Counted from the first letter of the stretch, positions 17,004 through 26,431 are shown. The stretch: 64,000 nucleotides of DNA from Streptomyces sp. NRRL WC-3626 (GCF_000718785.1 NZ_JOCA01000002.1:434001-498000), one strand, 5' to 3'. Numbers and translations: made by a program. The notes: generated by a model not told the origin, from the sequence alone.

Positions 17004-19454
17004 TCACTCCGGTGGCGCGGTCAGCGACTGCTCCGCCCAGATGATCTTCCCGCCGGGTACGAAGCGGGTGCCCCACCGCTCGGCGAGCTGGGAGACCAGC
17101 AGCAGCCCGCGTCCGCCCTCGTCCATCGCGCGGGGATGCCGCAGATGGGGTGCCGTGGCACCGTCGTCCACCACCTCGCACACCAGCGTGCGCTCATGGA
17201 TCAGCCGCAGCCGGACGGGTCCCGAGGCGTAGCGGATGGCGTTGGTGACCAGCTCGCTGACGACCAGCTCCGTGGTGAAGACCAGCTCGTCCAGGCCCCA
17301 GCGGGTCAGCTGCCCGGTCGCCGTCCTGCGGGCCTCGGCCACGACGGCGGGATCCGCGGACAGGTCCCACGCCGCCACATGGCCGGGGTCGAGCCGTTTG
17401 GTGCGGGCCATGAGCAGGGCCACGTCGTCGTACGGACGGGTCGGCACCAGCGCGTCCACCACGGCCCGGCAGCTCAGCTCCAGTGTGGGTTTCGCGGCGC
17501 TCTCCAGTGCCCGCCGCAGCCGGTCCCGGTTCGTGTCGTAGGCCCCGTCCCGGTCGGGGGGCAGCAGCAGACCGTCGGTGTGCAGGACGAGCGTGGTGCC
17601 CTCGGGCAGGGTCAGCTCCACCGACTCGAACGGCGGACCGCCGACGCCCAGCGCGGGCCCCTCCGGCAGCTCCACGAAGGAGACGGTGCCGTCCGGCGCT
17701 ATCACGGCCGGTGCGGGATGGCCCGCCGCGGCCATCGTGCACTTCCCGTCCACGGGGTCGTAGACCACGTACACGCAGCCGGTCCCCACCGGATGGCCGT
17801 AGGTCCCCTCCGGCCCGGCGCCCTCGTCCCCGGCCGACCGGTCCACCAGGTCGTCCAGGTGGGCGAGCACCTCCTCGGGCGGCAGGTCCAGCGCCGCCAG
17901 GGTCCGTACGGCGGTCCGCAGGCCGCCCATGGCCGCGGCGGCGTCGATGCCGTATCCGGGGGCCTCGCCGACGATGAGGGCGACCCGGGCGCCGGACAGC
18001 GGGATCAGGTCGTACCAGTCGCCGCCGAGACCCGTCAGTTCGTCGGCCGGGCGGTAGCAGGCGGACACCTCGACGGCGGCCTGATCGGGCAGATGGAGGG
18101 GCAGCAGGCTGCTCTGCAGCACCAGCGCCGCGTTCCGCTCACGCGTGTAGCGCCGGGCGTTGTCCACGCAGACGGCGGCGCGGGAGACCAGGTCCTCGGC
18201 CAGATGGAGGTCGTCCTCGTCGAAGGGATCGTGCCGGCGGCGGAAGAACGCGGTCATGCCCAGGGTGACACCCCGGGCGCGGACCGGGACGATCATCGCG
18301 CTCCGCAGGCCGAGCTCCAGGAAGGTGGACTCCCGGCCGCCCGGCGGCGTGGCCCACGCCAGGTGGAGCGGGTCGAGCCGCTCCTGAAGCCAGGACCGGC
18401 CCGTGGCCAGACAGCGCACCGGCGGAGAATCCGACGGGTACGACAGCACCGTCCCGGTCTCCACGGCTGCCCGCGGCAGGTCGTCGTGCAGTGACCGCTG
18501 GCCCGCCCGACGCAGCGGTACCAGGCCTGAAGCGGTGGCCGGGCCCGGCTGGACCTCGGCGCCGCGCAGCACCGTCTCCAACAGGTCCACGGCGACGTAG
18601 TCCGCGAGCTCCGGCACGGCCACGTCCGCCAGTTCCTGCGCGGTCCGCTCGATGTCCAGGGTGCGGCCGATATGCGCACCGGCGCGGTCGAGGAGGGCGA
18701 GGCGCTGGCGGGCGCGGTGCCGCTCGGTGACGTCCACGACGGTGTAGTACACGCCCATCGGGCGGCCCTGTTCGTCGTCCAGACGGGTGAACGACAGCAC
18801 GTGCGCGGTCTCGCGCAGCGGCGCCGAGCGGACCCGGCCGACGTGCTGGTAGCCGACCACCTGTTCGCCGGTGTCCAGCACGTGCCGCATCCGCTCCTCG
18901 ACGGCCTCGGCGTCCAGCCCCGGCTGCACATCGGCGAACCGCAGACCGAGGCGCTGTCCGGCCGTTCCGCCCCCGAACTGCTCCAGCGCGGTGTTGGACC
19001 ACACGTAGCGCAGATCCGTGTCGACGATCGCGATGCCGATCGACGCACCGGCGACCATCTGTTCCAGCACCGGGCGGCTCATGTCCCAGCCCGGGGCGCC
19101 GTCCAGCTCCGACAGCAGGACCAGCAGCGGCGAACCGCCCCCCGGCCGCACCGTCGCCGTGATCCGCACCATCACCGCGACCGGCCGGCCGCCCCGGTGC
19201 CGGGCGGTCAGCAGCCCCGCCCAGTCGCCCTCCGAGCGGCACCGCTCGACCAGGTCCGGCATCCGCTCGGCGTCGCCGGTCATCAGCAGTTCGGCGAATG
19301 AGCGGCCCACGGTCTCGGTGGGGCGATAGCCCAGCAGCCGTTCCGCCCCGCCGGTCCAGCTCGACACCGTGCCGTGCGGATCCAGCAGCAGGGGAACGGC
19401 GTCGGCCACATCGAACGCCTGCCGGGCAACGTCCTGCTCCTTGTGTCCGCCCAC
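17004..19454 (-). CDS. PAS-PAS-GAF-SpoIIE phosphatase with C-terminal anti-sigma kinase domain
   Basis: 816 residues from GTG 19454 (preceded by GAGAGG at 6 nt); an upstream ATG at 19520 would add 22 weakly conserved residues. Order: two PAS domains (about 10-130 and 150-260), GAF (about 290-440), SpoIIE/PP2C (about 460-665) and HATPase_c_2 (about 680-810; ELVTNAIRYA, EGGRGLLLV). The protein unites phosphatase and RsbW-like kinase ends of a partner-switch. The metal-binding GDV.GHG motif reads GEAPGYG, a D-to-E change discussed as a finding. GGDWYDLI, LHTDGL and YDDVALL are normal. Confidence 0.92.
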   Translation of the reverse strand: MGGHKEQDVARQAFDVADAVPLLLDPHGTVSSWTGGAERLLGYRPTETVGRSFAELLMTGDAERMPDLVERCRSEGDWAGLLTARHRGGRPVAVMVRITATVRPGGGSPLLVLLSELDGAPGWDMSRPVLEQMVAGASIGIAIVDTDLRYVWSNTALEQFGGGTAGQRLGLRFADVQPGLDAEAVEERMRHVLDTGEQVVGYQHVGRVRSAPLRETAHVLSFTRLDDEQGRPMGVYYTVVDVTERHRARQRLALLDRAGAHIGRTLDIERTAQELADVAVPELADYVAVDLLETVLRGAEVQPGPATASGLVPLRRAGQRSLHDDLPRAAVETGTVLSYPSDSPPVRCLATGRSWLQERLDPLHLAWATPPGGRESTFLELGLRSAMIVPVRARGVTLGMTAFFRRRHDPFDEDDLHLAEDLVSRAAVCVDNARRYTRERNAALVLQSSLLPLHLPDQAAVEVSACYRPADELTGLGGDWYDLIPLSGARVALIVGEAPGYGIDAAAAMGGLRTAVRTLAALDLPPEEVLAHLDDLVDRSAGDEGAGPEGTYGHPVGTGCVYVVYDPVDGKCTMAAAGHPAPAVIAPDGTVSFVELPEGPALGVGGPPFESVELTLPEGTTLVLHTDGLLLPPDRDGAYDTNRDRLRRALESAAKPTLELSCRAVVDALVPTRPYDDVALLMARTKRLDPGHVAAWDLSADPAVVAEARRTATGQLTRWGLDELVFTTELVVSELVTNAIRYASGPVRLRLIHERTLVCEVVDDGATAPHLRHPRAMDEGGRGLLLVSQLAERWGTRFVPGGKIIWAEQSLTAPPE

Positions 19455-19550
19455 GGGCGACCTCTCTGTCGCGGAGAGTGGTCCGAGAGTGGTGCTGCCA
19501 CCTCTTGTCCCCATCATCACCCTGGGAGCGGGACGGCGGCTCCCCGAACC

Positions 19551-19586
19551 GCGCCGTCCCCCGGAATGATCACCGGGGGACGGCGC
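19551..19586 (-). terminator. rocD terminator hairpin
   Basis: Perfect 14-bp stem (GCGCCGTCCCCCGG and its complement) with an 8-nt loop, 4 bp after the ornithine aminotransferase stop and before the phosphatase gene. Confidence 0.8.
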
Positions 19587-19590
19587 CGTT

Positions 19591-20817
19591 TCAGACCTGC
19601 CCGGCCAGGACCTTCCCCACCGTGTGCAGGGCGCCTTGGACCTCCTCCGCCGTGACGGTCAGGGGCGGGGCCAGCCGGATGGTGGAGCCGTGCGTGTCCT
19701 TGACCAGGATGCCCTCCCGCATCAGCCGTTCACTGATCTCGCGGCCGGTGCCGAGTGCCGGGTCCACGTCCACGCCCGCCCACAGGCCGCGCGCGCGGAA
19801 CCCGACGACGCCCTTGCCGACCAGCGATTCCAGGCCCGCGCGCAGCACCTCGCCCAGTTCCGCCGCCCGCCGCTGGAACTCGCCCGTCTCCAGCAGTTCC
19901 ACCACGGCCGTGCCGACCGCCGCGGCCAGCGGATTGCCGCCGAAGGTCGACCCGTGCTCACCCGGGCGGAGCACCCCCAGCACCTCGCGCCGGGCCACCA
20001 CCGCCGACACCGGCACGATGCCGCCACCCAGCGCCTTGCCCAGCAGGACCATGTCCGGGACGACCGACTCGTGCTCCACGGCGAGCGTACGGCCCGTACG
20101 GCCGAGCCCGGACTGGATCTCGTCGGCGATGAACAGACACCCCGCGCGGCGCGTCAGCTCCCGCACCTCGGCCAGATAGCCGTCGTCCGGGACGATCACA
20201 CCGGCCTCGCCCTGGACGGGCTCGATCAGCACCGCCGCCGTCGTGTCGTCGACCGCCGCCTCCAGCGCCGCCGGATCGTTGTACGGCACCACCCGGAAGC
20301 CCGGGGTGAACGGACCGAACCCGCCGCGGGCGACCTCGTCCGTGGAGAAGCTCACGATCGTCGTCGTACGGCCGTGGAAGTTGCCGGCCGCCACCACGAT
20401 CGTCGCCCGGTCCGCCGGGACGCCCTTCACGTCGTAGGCCCACTTGCGGGCCACCTTGATCGCGCTCTCCACCGCCTCCGCGCCGGTGTTCATCGGCAGC
20501 ACCATGTCGAGACCGGTCAGCGCGGCCAGCCGCTCCGCGAACTCGGCGAGCCGGTCGTTGTGGAACGCGCGCGAGGTCAGCGTGAGCCGGTCCAGCTGGC
20601 GGTGCGCCGCCTCGATCAGCGCCGGATGCCGGTGTCCGAAGTTGAGCGCCGAGTAGCCGGCCAGCATGTCGAGGTACCGCCGGCCCTCCACGTCCTCCAC
20701 CCAGGCGCCCTCCGCGCGGGCGACGACCACGGGCAGCGGATGGTAGTTGTGCGCGAGGACCGGCTCCTCCGCACCGATCAGCTCGGCGGACGTACGCGCG
20801 GAAACGACAGTGGTCAT
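19591..20817 (-). CDS. rocD: Ornithine aminotransferase
   Basis: Transfers the delta-amino group of ornithine to 2-oxoglutarate, giving glutamate-semialdehyde for proline or glutamate. 408 residues, class III PLP aminotransferase. RNYHPLPVV-like AHNYHPLPVV, MLAGYSALNFGHRHP, NTGAEAVE, FIADEIQSGLGRTG and the lysine motif LLGKALGGG fit RocD. The ATG overlaps the preceding stop (ATGA) and has AGGAG inside the upstream gene, so it is coupled to the DDAH-like gene. Together they form an arginine-to-glutamate route. Confidence 0.94.
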   Translation of the reverse strand: MTTVVSARTSAELIGAEEPVLAHNYHPLPVVVARAEGAWVEDVEGRRYLDMLAGYSALNFGHRHPALIEAAHRQLDRLTLTSRAFHNDRLAEFAERLAALTGLDMVLPMNTGAEAVESAIKVARKWAYDVKGVPADRATIVVAAGNFHGRTTTIVSFSTDEVARGGFGPFTPGFRVVPYNDPAALEAAVDDTTAAVLIEPVQGEAGVIVPDDGYLAEVRELTRRAGCLFIADEIQSGLGRTGRTLAVEHESVVPDMVLLGKALGGGIVPVSAVVARREVLGVLRPGEHGSTFGGNPLAAAVGTAVVELLETGEFQRRAAELGEVLRAGLESLVGKGVVGFRARGLWAGVDVDPALGTGREISERLMREGILVKDTHGSTIRLAPPLTVTAEEVQGALHTVGKVLAGQV

Positions 20818-21626
20818 GAGCGGATCTCCTGTGTGCAGCACTTGATGCCCCCGCCCGCCTTGTGGAACTCGGACAGGTCGACGGGAACGGGAACGTAGCC
20901 GCGCTCGGCGAGCCGGGCGGCGAGGACGGTGGCCCCGGGGGAGATGAACACATGACGTCCGTCGGAGACCGAGTTCAGCCCGAACGCCATGGCGTCCTCA
21001 CGGGACGCGAGCACCCCGTCCGGATACAGCCGGGCGAGCACCTCGCGGCTGCCCGGCGAGAACGCCTCCGGGTAGTACGCGACGTTCTGTCCGTCCAGCA
21101 CGAACAGCGCCGTGTCCAGGTGGTAGAAGTACGGGTCCACCAGCGTCAGGCCGATCACCGGCACCCCGAAGTACTCCTGCGCCTCGCGGTGTGCCTCGGG
21201 GGTGGTGCGGAACCCGGTGCCGGCGAGGATCCAGCGCCCGGCCGGCACCAGATCCCCCTCGCCCTCGCACACGGACTCGGGATGCTGCACCTCGTACCCC
21301 TCGGCCTTGAACCAGGCCTCGTACGGCACGGATTCCGGGCGCCGCTCGGGCGCCAGGAACAGGGAACCGAAGACGCGGCCCTCCACGACGACCGCCGCGT
21401 TCGCGGCGAACACCATGTCGGGCAGGGCGGGCTCCGGCGTCACGCTCTCCACGGTATGACCGTGCGCGCGGTAGGTGTCGACGAGCGTCCGCCACTGGCG
21501 CTGCGCCAGCAGGACGTCGACGGGACGGTCGGGACGCATCCAGGGATTGATCGCGTACCGGACGGCGAAGTGTCTGGGGTCGCAGACGAGATAGCGCCGC
21601 CGGGACGCCACACGGGAGTCGGGCAC
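20814..21626 (-). CDS. Dimethylargininase / amidinotransferase-superfamily hydrolase
   Basis: 270 residues of the DDAH/arginine deiminase fold, which hydrolyses the guanidino group of (methyl)arginine to citrulline. YLVCDPRHFAVRYAINPWM is the conserved start, FAANAAVV and YFYHLDTAL carry substrate and catalytic His positions, and the nucleophile Cys is in GGGIKCCTQE at the end. GTG 21626 after GGAGGAA is preferred to upstream starts. Overlap with rocD and the preceding Lrp gene point to arginine/ornithine metabolism, but the exact substrate (dimethylarginine or other) is not shown by sequence. Confidence 0.9.
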   Translation of the reverse strand: MPDSRVASRRRYLVCDPRHFAVRYAINPWMRPDRPVDVLLAQRQWRTLVDTYRAHGHTVESVTPEPALPDMVFAANAAVVVEGRVFGSLFLAPERRPESVPYEAWFKAEGYEVQHPESVCEGEGDLVPAGRWILAGTGFRTTPEAHREAQEYFGVPVIGLTLVDPYFYHLDTALFVLDGQNVAYYPEAFSPGSREVLARLYPDGVLASREDAMAFGLNSVSDGRHVFISPGATVLAARLAERGYVPVPVDLSEFHKAGGGIKCCTQEIRS

Positions 21627-21719
21627 AGAGGGGTTCCTCCGCTTCCACGCGGTGACGACAGGGGTGAGACCACGGTAGGAAGCGAGTGATACGGGCGACA
21701 AGGAACAAAAGCTGCGTGT

Positions 21720-22253
21720 TCACGCAGGATCGCTGCGTGGTTCCACCGTTCGGCGCACGTCTGCTGCGCCATCCGGCGCGGGCTGACTCACTCCCGCCTC
21801 AGGACTGTCCGGCAGCAGATGGGACAGCACCATCACACTGATCGTCTTCCGGATGAACGGCTCCTGGCGGATCCGCTCCAGCACCTCCTCGAAGTGCTCC
21901 ACGTCCCGCGCCCGCACATGGAGCAGCGCGTCCGCGCCGCCGGTCACCGTCATCGCGGCGGCGATCTCCGGATGGTTGCGCACCACCTCCGCCAGCCGCC
22001 GGGGCGGCGCGGCCCCCTCGCAGTACACCTCGACGTACGCCTCGGTCCGCCAGCCCAGAGCCGCCGGCCGCACCGTCGCCGTGAACCCGGTGATCACCCC
22101 GGTCTCGCGCAGCCGGTCCACCCGGCGCTTGACCGCCGTCGACGACAGTCCGACGGCCGCGCCGATCTCGGCGAACGACGTCCGGGCGTTCGCCATCAGC
22201 GCGGTCACGATCTTCCGGTCGAGCTCGTCGAACGACGCGGGCCTGCTGTTCAT
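21720..22253 (-). CDS. Lrp/AsnC-family regulator
   Basis: 177 residues. The N-terminal HTH DELDRKIVTALMANARTSFA, then VGLSSTAVKRRVDRL, is typical Lrp, and the C-terminal RAM domain (VEVYCEG, AAAMTVTGGADALLHVRA) binds an amino acid. It is 93 bp upstream of the DDAH-rocD pair on the same strand and is most likely its arginine- or ornithine-responsive regulator. A -10 TACAGT ends 6 nt before the ATG and no ribosome site is visible, so a leaderless mRNA is likely. Confidence 0.93.
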   Translation of the reverse strand: MNSRPASFDELDRKIVTALMANARTSFAEIGAAVGLSSTAVKRRVDRLRETGVITGFTATVRPAALGWRTEAYVEVYCEGAAPPRRLAEVVRNHPEIAAAMTVTGGADALLHVRARDVEHFEEVLERIRQEPFIRKTISVMVLSHLLPDSPEAGVSQPAPDGAADVRRTVEPRSDPA

Positions 22254-22330
22254 GCGGGCACTGTATCCAGCGCGAACGCCCACGTCCGGGGCATGTCCAG
22301 ACGTGGAAAACACCCCTACACTCCACCTTC

Positions 22331-23104
22331 ATGCTGCGCGCCCTCGCCGTCGACGACGAACGCCCCTCACTGGAGGAGCTGCTCTACCTGCTCAACGCCG
22401 ACCCCCGTATCGACAGCGCCGAGGGCGCCGGCGACGCCACCGACGCCCTGCGCCGCATCAACCGCGCCCTGGAATCGGGACCCGACGGGCCCGACGCCGT
22501 CGACGTCGTCTTCCTCGACATCCAGATGCCCGGCCTCGACGGCCTCGACCTGGCCCGGCTGCTCACCGGGTTCGCCCGGCCCCCGCTCATCGTGTTCGTC
22601 ACCGCCCACGAGGACTTCGCCGTCCAGGCCTTCGACCTCAAGGCCGCCGACTACGTCCTCAAACCCGTGCGCAAGGAACGCCTCGCCGAGGCCGTCCGCC
22701 GCGTCGTCGAGCTGCGCGCCGCCGCACAGCGCGACGCCGCCGCGCCGCGCATCCCCGTGCACGAACCCGACCCCGACCACATACCCGTCGAACTCGGCGG
22801 CGTGACCCGTTTCGTCGCCGTCGACGACATCACCCACGTCGAGGCCCAGGGCGACTACGCCCGCCTGCACACCGACCGGGGCAGCCACCTCGTACGGATC
22901 CCGCTGTCCACCCTGGAGGAGCGCTGGCGCTCGCGCGGCTTCGTCCGCATCCACCGCCGCCATCTGGTCGCGCTGCGCCACATCGGCGAACTCCGGCTCG
23001 ACGCGGGCACCGTGAGCGTCCTGATCGGCTCCGAGGAACTCCAGGTCAGCAGGCGGCACGCCCGCGAACTGCGGGACCTGCTGATGCGCCGGACCACGAG
23101 CTAG
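22331..23104 (+). CDS. LytR/AlgR-type (LytTR) response regulator
   Basis: 257 residues: receiver domain (about 3-125) with phosphoacceptor Asp63 in VVFLDIQMPG and acidic pair VDDE at 8-11, switch Thr and Lys in FVTAHED and LKPVRKE, then a LytTR DNA-binding domain (about 155-255: THVEAQGDYARLHT, FVRIHRRHLV). It belongs with the kinase encoded at 25202, three genes downstream in the same operon. Such pairs in enteric bacteria (YpdAB, BtsSR) control carboxylate uptake genes, which fits the symporter between them. A -10 TACACT ends 8 nt before the ATG. Confidence 0.94.
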   Translation: MLRALAVDDERPSLEELLYLLNADPRIDSAEGAGDATDALRRINRALESGPDGPDAVDVVFLDIQMPGLDGLDLARLLTGFARPPLIVFVTAHEDFAVQAFDLKAADYVLKPVRKERLAEAVRRVVELRAAAQRDAAAPRIPVHEPDPDHIPVELGGVTRFVAVDDITHVEAQGDYARLHTDRGSHLVRIPLSTLEERWRSRGFVRIHRRHLVALRHIGELRLDAGTVSVLIGSEELQVSRRHARELRDLLMRRTTS

Positions 23105-23118
23105 GCGCGGGGGACGAC

Positions 23119-23478
23119 ATGCCTCAGGACCCGACCGAACGCCGGGTGGTCGTCACCGGCCCGCCCCGCCGCGCCCGCCGCTCCTCCGGCTACTACCGCC
23201 CGCGCACCGAGATCGACGAGCAGACCACCCTCGGCCACACCTACGTCCGCTCCCTCATGCGCATCCAACTGCGCACCGGACTCACCGTGTTCGCCGTCCT
23301 CGCCCTGCTCATCGGCCCGCTGCCGCTGGTCTTCGCCGCCGCCCCGGACGCCCGCCGCCTGGAGTGGGCCGTGCTCGGCTTCGGGCTCTACCCCCCGCTC
23401 GTCCTGCTCGCCCGCTGGTACGTCCGCCGCGCCGAACGCAACGAACGCGACTTCGTGCGGCTCGTCGAAGACCGCTGA
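23119..23478 (+). CDS. Small DUF485-like membrane protein
   Basis: 119 residues: basic N-terminus (RRARRSSGYYRPRTEIDEQT), then two membrane helices (LTVFAVLALLIGPLPLVFAA and VLGFGLYPPLVLLARWYVRR), then a charged end. This size and layout match the small DUF485-type subunit encoded before acetate/cation symporters. The ATG follows GGGGGA, 14 nt after the response regulator stop, and the symporter starts 14 nt downstream. Confidence 0.85.
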   Translation: MPQDPTERRVVVTGPPRRARRSSGYYRPRTEIDEQTTLGHTYVRSLMRIQLRTGLTVFAVLALLIGPLPLVFAAAPDARRLEWAVLGFGLYPPLVLLARWYVRRAERNERDFVRLVEDR

Positions 23479-23492
23479 GGCCGCCCGCCGCC

Positions 23493-25205
23493 GTGAACTC
23501 CGCCTACGCCGTCACCGCCGTCGCCCTCGTCGCCCTCGCGACCGTCCTCGTCGGCGCCTTCGGCCTGCGCATCTCCCGCACCACCTCCGACTTCTACGTC
23601 GCCTCCCGCACCGTCGGCCCCCGCCTCAACGCGGCCGCCATCAGCGGCGAGTACCTCTCCGCCGCCTCCTTCCTCGGCATCGCGGGACTCGTCCTCGTCC
23701 AGGGTCCGGACATGCTCTGGTACCCGGTCGGCTACACCGCCGGCTATCTGGTGCTGCTGCTGTTCGTCGCCGCACCGCTGCGCCGCTCCGGCGCCTACAC
23801 GCTGCCCGACTTCGCGGAGGCCCGCCTGGCCTCGCAGACGGTACGGCGGCTCGCGGGCGCCTTCGTCGTCGGCGTGGGCTGGCTGTACCTGCTGCCGCAG
23901 CTCCAGGGCGCGGGGCTCACCCTGACCGTCCTCACCGGCGCGCCCGACTGGCTCGGCGGGGTGATCGTCGCCGTGGTGGTCACCGTCATCGTCGGCGCGG
24001 GCGGCATGCGCAGCATCACCTTCGTCCAGGCCTTCCAGTACTGGCTGAAGCTCACCGCACTGCTCGTCCCCGCCCTCTTCCTGATCGCCGCCTGGCAGAG
24101 CGACGGCGCCCCCAGCCACGCCTTCGACGAACCGGCCGCCTTCCGCGAACAGCGGGTGGTACGGATCGACGACACCCTGGACCTGCGGCTCACCGCGCCG
24201 CTCACCGTCACGGTGGACGGCACCGTCGACGGCCGCGACCTCGACGGCACCGAGACCGCCCTGTCCGCGGGCCCCCACCGCATCGACGGCGGCACCCGGC
24301 TCACCTTCGCCGAGGGCGCCGAGGTCCCCGCCGCCGGACGCGGCGCCGACGACGCCCTCTCGCCCTCCCGCGCCGAGTCCCGCGAGGAACGCCCGCTGTA
24401 CGCCACGTACGGGCTGATCCTCGCCACCTTCTTCGGCACCATGGGCCTGCCCCACGTCGTGGTCCGCTTCTACACCAGCCCGCACGGCGTCGCCGCCCGC
24501 CGCACCACCGTCGCGGTCCTCGGCCTGATCGGCGCCTTCTACCTCCTCCCGCCCGTCTACGGCGCCCTCGGCCGGCTGTACGCCCCCGAGCTCACCCTCA
24601 CCGGCGACGCGGACGCCGCCGTCCTGCTGCTGCCCGGCCGCATGATCGGCGGGACGGGCGGCGACCTCCTGGGCGCGCTGGTCGCCGGGGGCGCCTTCGC
24701 CGCGTTCCTGTCCACGGCCTCCGGGCTCACCATGGCCGTGGCCGGCGTCCTCACCCAGGACGTGCTCCCCACCCGCGGCGTACGCCACTTCCGGCTCGGT
24801 ACCGTCCTCGCCATGGCCGTACCCCTCGGGGCGAGCCTCCTGGTCGGCGGACTGCCGGTGGCCGACGCCGTGGGGCTCGCCTTCGCCGTCTCCGCCTCGT
24901 CGTTCTGCCCGCTGCTCGTCCTCGGCATCTGGTGGCGCCGGCTCACCCCGCCCGGCGCGGCGGCCGGGATGCTGGTGGGCGGCGGCTCCGCCTTCGTCGC
25001 CGTCGCCGCCACCATGGCCGGCTATCCGGGCGACGGCCCGCTGCACGCCCTGCTCGCCTGGCCGGCGCTCTGGTCGGTGCCGCTGGGCTTCCTCACCATG
25101 ATCCTGGTCTCGCTGGCCACGCCCGGCCGGGTACCGCCCGGCACGGCCGCGGTGCTGGCCCGCTTCCACCTGCCGGAGGAACTGCGTACGGAGGTGTCCG
25201 CATGA
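23493..25205 (+). CDS. Sodium/solute symporter family protein (cation/acetate-type)
   Basis: 570 residues, with about 13 membrane helices of the SSS family. Markers are DFYVASRTVGP, NAAAISGEYLSAASFLG (the conserved ActP-type start), GAGGMRSITFVQAFQYWLK and GTMGLPHVVVRFYTSPH. A soluble insertion of about 100 residues lies between two helices in the middle (roughly positions 24090-24410). It starts at GTG 23493; its stop overlaps the ATG of the kinase gene (ATGA). Likely substrate is a short carboxylate such as acetate or pyruvate, by family. Confidence 0.92.
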   Translation: MNSAYAVTAVALVALATVLVGAFGLRISRTTSDFYVASRTVGPRLNAAAISGEYLSAASFLGIAGLVLVQGPDMLWYPVGYTAGYLVLLLFVAAPLRRSGAYTLPDFAEARLASQTVRRLAGAFVVGVGWLYLLPQLQGAGLTLTVLTGAPDWLGGVIVAVVVTVIVGAGGMRSITFVQAFQYWLKLTALLVPALFLIAAWQSDGAPSHAFDEPAAFREQRVVRIDDTLDLRLTAPLTVTVDGTVDGRDLDGTETALSAGPHRIDGGTRLTFAEGAEVPAAGRGADDALSPSRAESREERPLYATYGLILATFFGTMGLPHVVVRFYTSPHGVAARRTTVAVLGLIGAFYLLPPVYGALGRLYAPELTLTGDADAAVLLLPGRMIGGTGGDLLGALVAGGAFAAFLSTASGLTMAVAGVLTQDVLPTRGVRHFRLGTVLAMAVPLGASLLVGGLPVADAVGLAFAVSASSFCPLLVLGIWWRRLTPPGAAAGMLVGGGSAFVAVAATMAGYPGDGPLHALLAWPALWSVPLGFLTMILVSLATPGRVPPGTAAVLARFHLPEELRTEVSA

Positions 25206-26407
25206 GCGGCTTCCTCGCCGGTCTCCTCGTCGCCGTTCTGCCCCTGCTGGCCGCCGGATTCTGGATCGGCCGGCGCACCGCCCGGCCCACCAGCCTCGCC
25301 GGACTCGGCACCCCCGTCGAGCACGCCACCTTCGAGGCGCTGCACACCGCCTCCCTGGCCACACCCCCGCTCCGGGCCGGCCTCACGGAGGAGACCGCCG
25401 GCAAGTCCGCCCGCAAACTGCGCTCCCTGCTGGGCACGGACGCCCTGTGCCTCACCGACCGCGACCAGGTCCTCGTCTGGGACGGCGCCGGGTCCCATCA
25501 CCGCACCGAGATCATGGAACGCCTCACCGGCCCCCTCGACACCGGCCGCGGCGAGGCCTTCCCGCTCACCTGCGACACCCCCGACTGCACGGTCCGCTGG
25601 GCCGTGGTCGCGCCGCTCACCGTCGACGACCGGGTGCACGGCGCGCTCGTCGCCTGCGCGCCCCGCGAGTCCGCGGTCCTGGTCCGGGCGGCGGGGGAGG
25701 TCGCCCGCTGGGTCTCCGTCCAGCTGGAACTCGCCGACCTCGACCAGTCCCGTACCCGCCTCATCGAGGCCGAGATCAGGGCGCTGCGGGCGCAGATCTC
25801 CCCGCACTTCATCTTCAACTCACTGGCCGTGATCGCCTCGTTCGTGCGCACCGACCCGGAACGGGCCCGGGAACTGCTCCTGGAGTTCGCCGACTTCACC
25901 CGCTACTCGTTCCGCCGGCACGGCGACTTCACCACCCTCGCCGACGAACTCCACGCCATCGACCACTACCTGGCGCTCGTACGGGCACGGTTCGGCGACC
26001 GGCTCTCCGTCACCCTGCAGATCGCCCCCGAGGTGCTGCCGGTCGCGCTGCCCTTCCTCTGCCTCCAGCCGCTGGTGGAGAACGCCGTCAAGCACGGGCT
26101 GGAGGGCAAGGCCGACAAGTGCCACATCCAGATCACCGCCCAGGACGCCGGCGCCGAGGCCCTCGTCGTCATCGAGGACGACGGCGCCGGAATGGACCCC
26201 GGCCTGCTCCGCCGCATCCTCGCCCGCGAGGTCAGCCCCACCGGCGGCATCGGACTGTCCAACGTCGACGACCGGCTCCGCCAGGTCTACGGCGACGACC
26301 ACGGCCTCGTCATCGAGACCGCCGTGGGTGCCGGTATGAGGATCACCGTCCGGCTGCCGAAGTACCAGCCGGGCGTCCACCTGACGGGGCGGCTCTCCCC
26401 CAAGTGA
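25202..26407 (+). CDS. LytS-like sensor histidine kinase
   Basis: 401 residues. One N-terminal membrane helix (FLAGLLVAVLPLLAAGFWI), a GAF-like domain (about 50-185), then a His_kinase/HATPase module. The phosphorylated His is in QISPHFIFNSLAVI and the ATP site in LVENAVKHGLEG, DDGAGM and GGIGLSNVDDRLR. Only one helix is seen rather than the 5TM sensor of classic LytS, so sensing may be through the GAF domain or the adjacent symporter. Start overlaps the symporter stop by 4 nt. Confidence 0.93.
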   Translation: MSGFLAGLLVAVLPLLAAGFWIGRRTARPTSLAGLGTPVEHATFEALHTASLATPPLRAGLTEETAGKSARKLRSLLGTDALCLTDRDQVLVWDGAGSHHRTEIMERLTGPLDTGRGEAFPLTCDTPDCTVRWAVVAPLTVDDRVHGALVACAPRESAVLVRAAGEVARWVSVQLELADLDQSRTRLIEAEIRALRAQISPHFIFNSLAVIASFVRTDPERARELLLEFADFTRYSFRRHGDFTTLADELHAIDHYLALVRARFGDRLSVTLQIAPEVLPVALPFLCLQPLVENAVKHGLEGKADKCHIQITAQDAGAEALVVIEDDGAGMDPGLLRRILAREVSPTGGIGLSNVDDRLRQVYGDDHGLVIETAVGAGMRITVRLPKYQPGVHLTGRLSPK

Positions 26408-26431
26408 GGCGGGCCGCCCCGGACCGGTTCG

